Below are positions 61,301 to 64,000 of a stretch of 64,000 bases of DNA, one piece after another; position 1 is the stretch's first letter, and each line of letters opens with the position of its first letter. The stretch lies in the NCBI GenBank assembly GCA_902778055.1, contig CACYWL010000005.1:124001-188000 (forward strand). The letters are read 5' to 3'. Made by a program: the position numbers and the translations under genes. Under the pieces are notes generated by a model. The model ran no database searches, was not told where the DNA came from, and saw only the letters and a program-made list of their open reading frames with translations. Origin of the DNA: an uncultured Eubacteriales bacterium. Lineage in GTDB: Bacteria > Bacillota > Clostridia > Christensenellales > Aristaeellaceae.

Positions 61301-64000
61301 TCAGCTCGGAGGTGTCCGTCATGAAGTTTTTCGCGCCTACAGGCCAGACAAAATCGTCATAGGTCACCTTCTGCTTGATGGCGCTCAGGGCAAATTCGTT
61401 CGCCTCGACCGTTGTGTTGTCTCCGATGGATGCTGTAACGGTATTTCCGCTCCAGATAGTAGCGGAAGACATGCCCACGCCCTTGCTGGCGCCGGTGGAG
61501 AGGTTGACCCCGCCCGCGCGGATGGCCAGCTTGCTCTTGTCGTTCGCGGTCACGCTGACGATCCTGCCGGTGATCCGGGCCGGATTTGCGGTCGTCGCGC
61601 TGTCGTTCTTCACGGTGGCCTTCGTCACCGCATGGCTGACCAGCGCGCTCAGCGCTCCGGAAATGGCCAGGTCATATCCCTTGCCGGAGAAAGCTCCGGA
61701 TACGCTCTGAACCGCCAGATATCCCTTGTATTCATCCGTCTGATTCTGCTTCAGATCCGCCGCTACAGTCACATCGCCGTTTTCGGCGACCAGGTTGCCC
61801 TGCACGTCCACCACGGCCTGATTGTTATTGACGCTGACGCCGAAGGCCAGCGCGATATCCTTGCCGCCGCCGAAAGCCGCCGCCATGGACATGGCCGCCG
61901 CGGTCGAACGGGTACGGAAATTGCCCGCGTTCATGGAGGTCAGCGAGATATCTCCCTCGCCGGAGGTAACGCTGCCATAGACATTCGTCCGGGCCTTGTG
62001 ACTGGAGACGGTGACCGCAGCCGTGGCGGCCGCCTGGATCTTGGATTTTCCCTGTCCGATAATCTTTCCGGTCAGGTCCTTCCCTGCCTTCTCCTGTACC
62101 TGGCCCAGCGCTTCGCTTCCGTCCACCGCGTTCTGGGCGTCCTCCGCATTGTCCGCCTGCGCGTTCTGGCTCCGCATCACGTTGTCTGATACAGCCAGAT
62201 CGCCCCGGGCCTCCTGGCCATCCTCGGCCCTGTTGCGGTTCAGCCCCTCGGCGATCCGCTCGCCGGTGTCGTTTCCCTTGGTCTTTGTTTTCTTGTCGAA
62301 GATTTCGCCGGTGGTCAGCCCGTTGGCTGTCTCTTCCGTCTTCTCCGCCATCTCCGCCGCCTTGTTCAGCTTCCGCTGAATATCCGCGCCCATGGCGGAG
62401 GCGAAGCTCCAGGTATTGTCCCGGCTCAGGCTGTGGCTGCGCACGTCCACCTTGCCGGCGGCTGCCGCGCCGGCTCCGAGGGCAGCTTCAATTTCGCTGA
62501 GCGAAACGTTCACCGCGACGCTGGCGCCCACCGCGGTGGTGGAACCCGTCGCGAAGGCGCTGGCCTTGGTCTCGTTCTCGCTCACCTCCGTCGCGGAGAT
62601 GATCACCGCGCCGTTGCGGATCTCGATGTCCTTCGGCTCATCTTCGCCGGTGTCTTCATTGGCTGTTTCCTGATCATTGGTCTTTTCGGAAAGCGATTTC
62701 TTTTCTTCCTTCACGTGGCGCTCCGGATCATTCACGCCGGGGATGGCCGTGGTCTTCACGCCCGTTCCCTTCGCGATGCCGGCATAGATATCATTGTCCA
62801 GAATGTTGATCGCCACGGAGGCGTCCACGCCCAGATCCTTCTCTCCCGCGCCCTCCTGCTGGTTGGAGCTGGTGCCCTCAAAGGGATCCGTGCCCGCGGT
62901 GGAGAAGTTTTCTTCCTCGTGCTCCGAGGAGGCGGTGACGCTAATGGTTCCCGCGGTCACCTGGCCCCGGGCGCCGCTCTTTCCGTTTTCCGGATCCCGG
63001 CTGCCGATCTGGGCCGTCACATTGGAATTGCCGTAGGTCAGGGCAAAGGCCGCGCCTACGCCGACCTTCCGCCCCATGGCGTCCTTGGCCATCGTCGCGG
63101 CTTCGAAGCCGTCCGGCAGCTCCAGGTCTTCCCAGCTGTCTTCCTGATCCGCCGCATTCTGCTGCCCCTGCGCCATGGTAAACGTGATTTCCGACACGAA
63201 TCCGGCGGGCATCAGGATGCCGTAGACGGTTTCGTTCCGGTTCTCGCTGATCAGCGTAAACTTCGACGGATCCGTTTTCAGCGTATAGCTGTGCTCTTTC
63301 AGCTCCTCGTCTCTGTATTTGACGGTAACCTCGTCCACCTGTTGTCCGGAAGCGGTTTTGGGGAAGGTCAGCCGAACCATCTCCCCGGGCCGGGCCAACT
63401 GAGCTCCGTCCTCATCCGGCTCCCGATCGTCCACCGCGACGCTGCCCTTCAGGTTTCCGTCTTTGCTGCTTGGCACGGCGACCTGGTAGGTCTTCTCCTC
63501 AAACAGCACTTCGACTTCCATCTTGACCACGTCGTCCGGGGAGTCAAAGCCCTTGAAGACGTAGAATGACTCATCCCCGCTGCCGATGGTCAGTTCCCTG
63601 CTGACGGAATTGCCTTCCGCATCCGTCCAGGTGCGTTTGATTGTGGTCGGCCGCCTGTAGCCTTCATCCGGCGTCAGCGTGATGTAACCGTCGACGTCCT
63701 TGTCGATTTCCACCTTGCCGCCCTTGTTATAGGACACGATGACGCGGTCGCTGTCTGATTTGACGCTGTTGGGAGCCACAGAATTGCCGCTTCCCGTGTT
63801 ATCCTCTTCCGAGTCTCCGATTCCTTCGTTGTTATCCGGCAGAGCTTCCACCGGGTCGCCGCCGTTGCGCGCATCCACCGCCGCCGTGGCATGGGTCCGG
63901 ACCCTGCGCAGCTCCTCCGCGTTCAGGATCATATCCCCGTCCACCGTAACCGTCTTGTCGCTGGCGGCAATCTCCGCCTGGGTATCCATGTTCACCACCG
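52311..64000 (-). CDS. Giant repeat-rich adhesin-like surface protein (5' end outside window)
   Basis: At least 3895 residues are visible, and the reading frame stays open to the window edge, so the N-terminus with any signal peptide is missing. The N-terminal visible part has beta domains (KVEIDKDVDGYITLTPDEGYRR). The middle, about 61900-54000, is a long series of units such as AALGAGAAAAGKVDVRS and LGTVDAQGGNMTVDARS, with alternating Gly/Ala/Ser/Val/Asn. This is a beta-helix style of filamentous adhesins and leukotoxin-like proteins. Charged linkers interrupt it. A globular C-terminal region (about 53780-52311) has a CDFC motif. No transport barrel, LPxTG motif or anchor is seen at the C-terminus (ends EDAVAV). 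It lies just upstream of the C11-acyltransferase operon. Confidence 0.8.
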   Translation of the reverse strand, partial: VVNMDTQAEIAASDKTVTVDGDMILNAEELRRVRTHATAAVDARNGGDPVEALPDNNEGIGDSEEDNTGSGNSVAPNSVKSDSDRVIVSYNKGGKVEIDKDVDGYITLTPDEGYRRPTTIKRTWTDAEGNSVSRELTIGSGDESFYVFKGFDSPDDVVKMEVEVLFEEKTYQVAVPSSKDGNLKGSVAVDDREPDEDGAQLARPGEMVRLTFPKTASGQQVDEVTVKYRDEELKEHSYTLKTDPSKFTLISENRNETVYGILMPAGFVSEITFTMAQGQQNAADQEDSWEDLELPDGFEAATMAKDAMGRKVGVGAAFALTYGNSNVTAQIGSRDPENGKSGARGQVTAGTISVTASSEHEEENFSTAGTDPFEGTSSNQQEGAGEKDLGVDASVAINILDNDIYAGIAKGTGVKTTAIPGVNDPERHVKEEKKSLSEKTNDQETANEDTGEDEPKDIEIRNGAVIISATEVSENETKASAFATGSTTAVGASVAVNVSLSEIEAALGAGAAAAGKVDVRSHSLSRDNTWSFASAMGADIQRKLNKAAEMAEKTEETANGLTTGEIFDKKTKTKGNDTGERIAEGLNRNRAEDGQEARGDLAVSDNVMRSQNAQADNAEDAQNAVDGSEALGQVQEKAGKDLTGKIIGQGKSKIQAAATAAVTVSSHKARTNVYGSVTSGEGDISLTSMNAGNFRTRSTAAAMSMAAAFGGGKDIALAFGVSVNNNQAVVDVQGNLVAENGDVTVAADLKQNQTDEYKGYLAVQSVSGAFSGKGYDLAISGALSALVSHAVTKATVKNDSATTANPARITGRIVSVTANDKSKLAIRAGGVNLSTGASKGVGMSSATIWSGNTVTASIGDNTTVEANEFALSAIKQKVTYDDFVWPVGAKNFMTDTSELNDEQRENVYTGLIDVHRKPGEKSYSIDINVDSYALMNFVDELNFLSSQNYYAEAVGGSLITGQAKLGTANALNLTGSFSIVRAENIIDAILGKNVKIVQKQAQAEQTADSAAAPENRVQIVASGDTTARLIGGALSVGSAKNAAGATVTFLYNQDKVNAASGAGLVIEADGAVKQAVSADMEVMSINAAAAVSTEVKDESRALGGSLEVILLQNRAINSIGDNARITGGSVETTASADKDLMTIIVSAMGASRGTAVGGTVAYNDLQTEARIKIGKNQRLEAKSGDLTIRADSVDRVISAAASASVGLDAVGDGGKSFAGTLNIIHARTKALVELAAGGEGHGLFAAGNIEIAGEAETRAVNATLAAAGAKKGGIGLNLNFNFFSRESGVSVKGGDGYRMTAGKDVRMAAEGADLSVLAALALSGAKKSAASGNLPILVTSNEVKNTLGKALITAGGKAEFTSRLEDTTVAVAGQVAVSLSKPGGQDGSATGAGALFAFRNNTVKTEMGTSTVQARGGDILVGAEENDHTYGITAGIAVSTGRNSVNVNAVTSVNSNTVHADAGKAELFAVNNITRPTAGGSVNVKAKADSLIWAVAGGLSLSFGNSVGPGLIVLTASKDVKALGHHLHALQDVNVTADNRDEINELNVNAGATMGMGSGNIQTGISVQVLKNSVNAAVASEVKAVKGSFNLTAKNRSFIDNINIALAGTATSDLTLAPVFALTYYGGETNAMLGSGEVDAAGAVNISADAYKDIDQYTIGAAAGMGMGKYTVSGAVSLMFLKDSTNALVQHGTSISAGSLDVNAQGDYDLTGASAAISYDSSATAIAGAVNTIVTVAKANVLAEMEGKAALDGAANISASAKRDIVDVALNVSGAGTAGVGVTVMSLVAGDRMDKDAADMLAYGSNNKESGQKAFDSDAMVSRLKELGVDTSDLEAREETPDPRDRTRTRQISGITEDLSGNQNASYEVKTQTDGVFDASSGMVNQDDFKDDTTLSGQEREQAKLDQTQGAEHNPENKDENRETKETKDIVNARSVGTTVYSDDPDDAVVARIARDAEITARGVNVTAEQDSTADLFSATIGIGKELGGAGVGFGIAILRSNVIAASLGTVDAQGGNMTVDARSTTGDALKTAKEDTTAAERNSSLMKSFSEGGEATARSIRVVGLAVGGGSQGLGLAGSVARADNITQAILGGKVQNVKDLTVNGASKYENILAVTVAGAGGVSHAIAGSVAVAIADGEVEARIDDSADITGTNSNIYVTTEGMMKARTGAASAAVGMTASGVGTVSVVNNSLTQNTSIDQGASLNIGGEGGNLHVKATSVTSGESMMISAAYSGTIALGLGFSMVNVNPEIHTTIGVNPKTGANARTSLGKMKSVEIDNDVESSANSLLASISASMKAGIAGNVLLVFNDTDAEARIGRAGGEIGSLKVSGNLDAEGEATFAHLGVGFNASIGASVSYVDVNSRNIASINTDEFDGTVTGPVKVVTNDKREGKTSASVTSLSADAAFSPKGGAVSLNAAVARNRAVSAAMINGNNGIGGSSVELKSNGIAEADALLVGLALSAGTGSASVAVALNEATSLSQMRIGGAIGGDLDAAANLDAKTHAKQLTGAIGLAGIAVNVAKAKGTSQALVDIDLGAAPADTARKMAVKSKVTGSNDVESKILNQDLQLAGTIAFMDGVAYSKDVYDNHVTLRGGDYNLKNADVTTDYTSKANAVVNPSALGVDIKLSEMSFDMAEAKGKAYARAQLEIDDATVSSDGDINVKVNGWGSADSGVASANYFALKGVNIGGSLARAELANRQAAVLKLDKGTILDAAAVNVRSMTDNATTGASHGASGTNDEPQDGFEINVGEFTMHYVRAKENIDSTAMIQGTGSENNGITADELTVRSGISRDGKTAATASSKESVEFNVLSIGGLNTEARTGDSFYAQVSGVDADIAGPVTVYAKGNTKATSEATSPADTGIVSLSISHIRAGIGEEEDRQTAMVLIGDDTKLKSEGAMLLYAENNGETNTDFTKNVVDIVGVKYASIPTHSYYDTGVAIGQKVQLDSRNTLDIRSISRPNAVSDLDSLGAGVLVDYSIIRGENNIDSQNNIDIGQQTHVTAEGTVRILAADSTKAEAKAIVRGGGGILGGEVVSSVNNINRNTGITVDNGALIRSDTSNIFVENISGVGDNITSESYVKSGGLFTIGSAYSENKLTSVNTIKIGANARMTAHKDLRMVARATSYASEGDSNLMEPDHPEDNEILAIVGASSEENLSQEEKDKRIAERDAAKAENDAAKDKMYADSDKAEDALDNHSRPEKTNYGTSNTDDSKPFGIYAKGVVKAQGAFVWPNSGVYNTLNFTTYININRNEGTGNTAKAAMTAHTGDIVIRADNQGLRAKTKSEAYGGALYSDIVAKSQITANLQNTIWIDNASLSATNPMKENGERAKVQLLVNNFGTGDRPYLVAIAETGDSGAFASEDPTAIITGTSFNQIKSTNTLSVTFRGDKIHIARNPQNCIDYKIQENGSNKSWAFGAAKRRCDFCYEEENADQDKDSEKGMGQSSYVSDLNWHDLERTLRRHMEKALAPLTDIQRQVDQIIGTVRARYGEEDYAAAGKIFVLEYPVVLTKDVTLDNEQINKYRLWNNTATYLDVYLLPNATRLYGNRRAGKIMLQYVAEVLRGEVRGDGEIHDIDIITALTKRAFSNPVMPVGSTGSLNFATGMLTLPSLADFELYLHEVSANWLLGKIDEGFIRGMIADPDAANGAAMNGEELPEGSIAEGLVPDGEADGWKKYWLGDTPETAEDPDQILIYLLVNEETDEVDAFRTSVNMIEGGEEPVDVSLYLYRDSQSDRAEIEKYNCMFFDTPEGEKSLVKVVTNVVGKNELDMPVPLRIVLRGFHLEGADLPVYSLTDHFFAMCDGTDGEVSMFDGFYTNTFDGDTFDSDYIRIEGIADGDLNVTVKEGQAIWPEWTGENTAEDIAGNRYEQVEGEWYPEEDAPTEPLPEDAVAV

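Noticed and set aside
1-64000. CRISPR array, rRNA genes, transposase genes, phage integrase
   Set aside because: No regularly spaced repeats of the right size, no rRNA signature stretches, and no recognisable transposase or integrase motifs on either strand.

Overview
The window looks like a chromosomal stretch of a GC-rich, anaerobic, low-complexity-envelope Firmicute (Clostridia). A gut or rumen Christensenellales/Aristaeellaceae- or Oscillospiraceae-like bacterium is my best guess. The support is strong AGGAGG-type ribosome sites, sigma-A-like promoters, clostripain-family (C11) secreted peptidases, a BspA-like leucine-rich-repeat protein, SpoIIE/STAS partner-switch domains, a minimal SufC-SufB pair, glycoside hydrolases for host or plant glycans, and no outer-membrane genes. 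Taxonomy is inference only. Almost all genes are on the minus strand. No rRNA, intact tRNA, CRISPR or transposase gene was seen.

Layout. 1-2803 (minus): DUF2156 protein, a MATE transporter fused to a degenerate HATPase domain, and the first codons of a membrane-anchored protein. 3243-7723 (plus): translationally coupled GH78 rhamnosidase-like and GH31 glucosidase-like genes. 7825-11586 (minus): sufC, sufB-like, cysK and cysE, which join minimal Fe-S assembly to cysteine synthesis. 11961-13082 (plus): DUF362 ferredoxin-type protein. 13344-14573 (minus): alpha-oxoamine synthase with an elaborate promoter. 14799-18929: 1376-aa C11 peptidase. 19045-23869: fumC, a PstS-like binding protein and a BspA-like surface protein. 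24047-28288: potABCD, with a PotA that carries two surface-type Ig-like repeats inside its TOBE domain. 28513-35424: tyrA-aroA-aroC-aroE-aroQ-trmB-GH29 fucosidase. 35528-37629: a 22-aa membrane protein, two DUF4230 proteins and ZapA. 38011-38736 (plus): secreted protein made of a recent tandem duplication.

From about 38.8 kb the texture changes (lower GC by eye, hairpins, small broken ORFs). It holds a HAD phosphatase, a UbiB/ABC1 kinase with an N-terminal coiled coil, a DUF308 membrane protein and a coiled-coil protein. A tight five-gene minus-strand operon follows (52199 to 44036): C11 peptidase, two paralogous multi-pass acyltransferases, a STAS domain fused to an acyl-CoA-synthetase-like ligase, and a membrane SpoIIE-type phosphatase. 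Upstream of it is the 3' 11.7 kb of a giant repeat-rich adhesin-like gene that runs off the window.

The best candidate for an undescribed system is this five-gene operon. My hypothesis is that the phosphatase dephosphorylates Ser55 of the STAS domain and so controls the fused acyl-activating enzyme, that the two membrane acyltransferases use the activated acyl groups on an envelope or secreted substrate, and that the co-encoded C11 peptidase and perhaps the adjacent giant adhesin are the surface targets. Other notable points are the PotA insertion, the MATE-pseudo-HATPase fusion, the cysteine-coupled minimal SUF system, and a dispersed GGGGACGGTYCTTTT palindromic repeat family.
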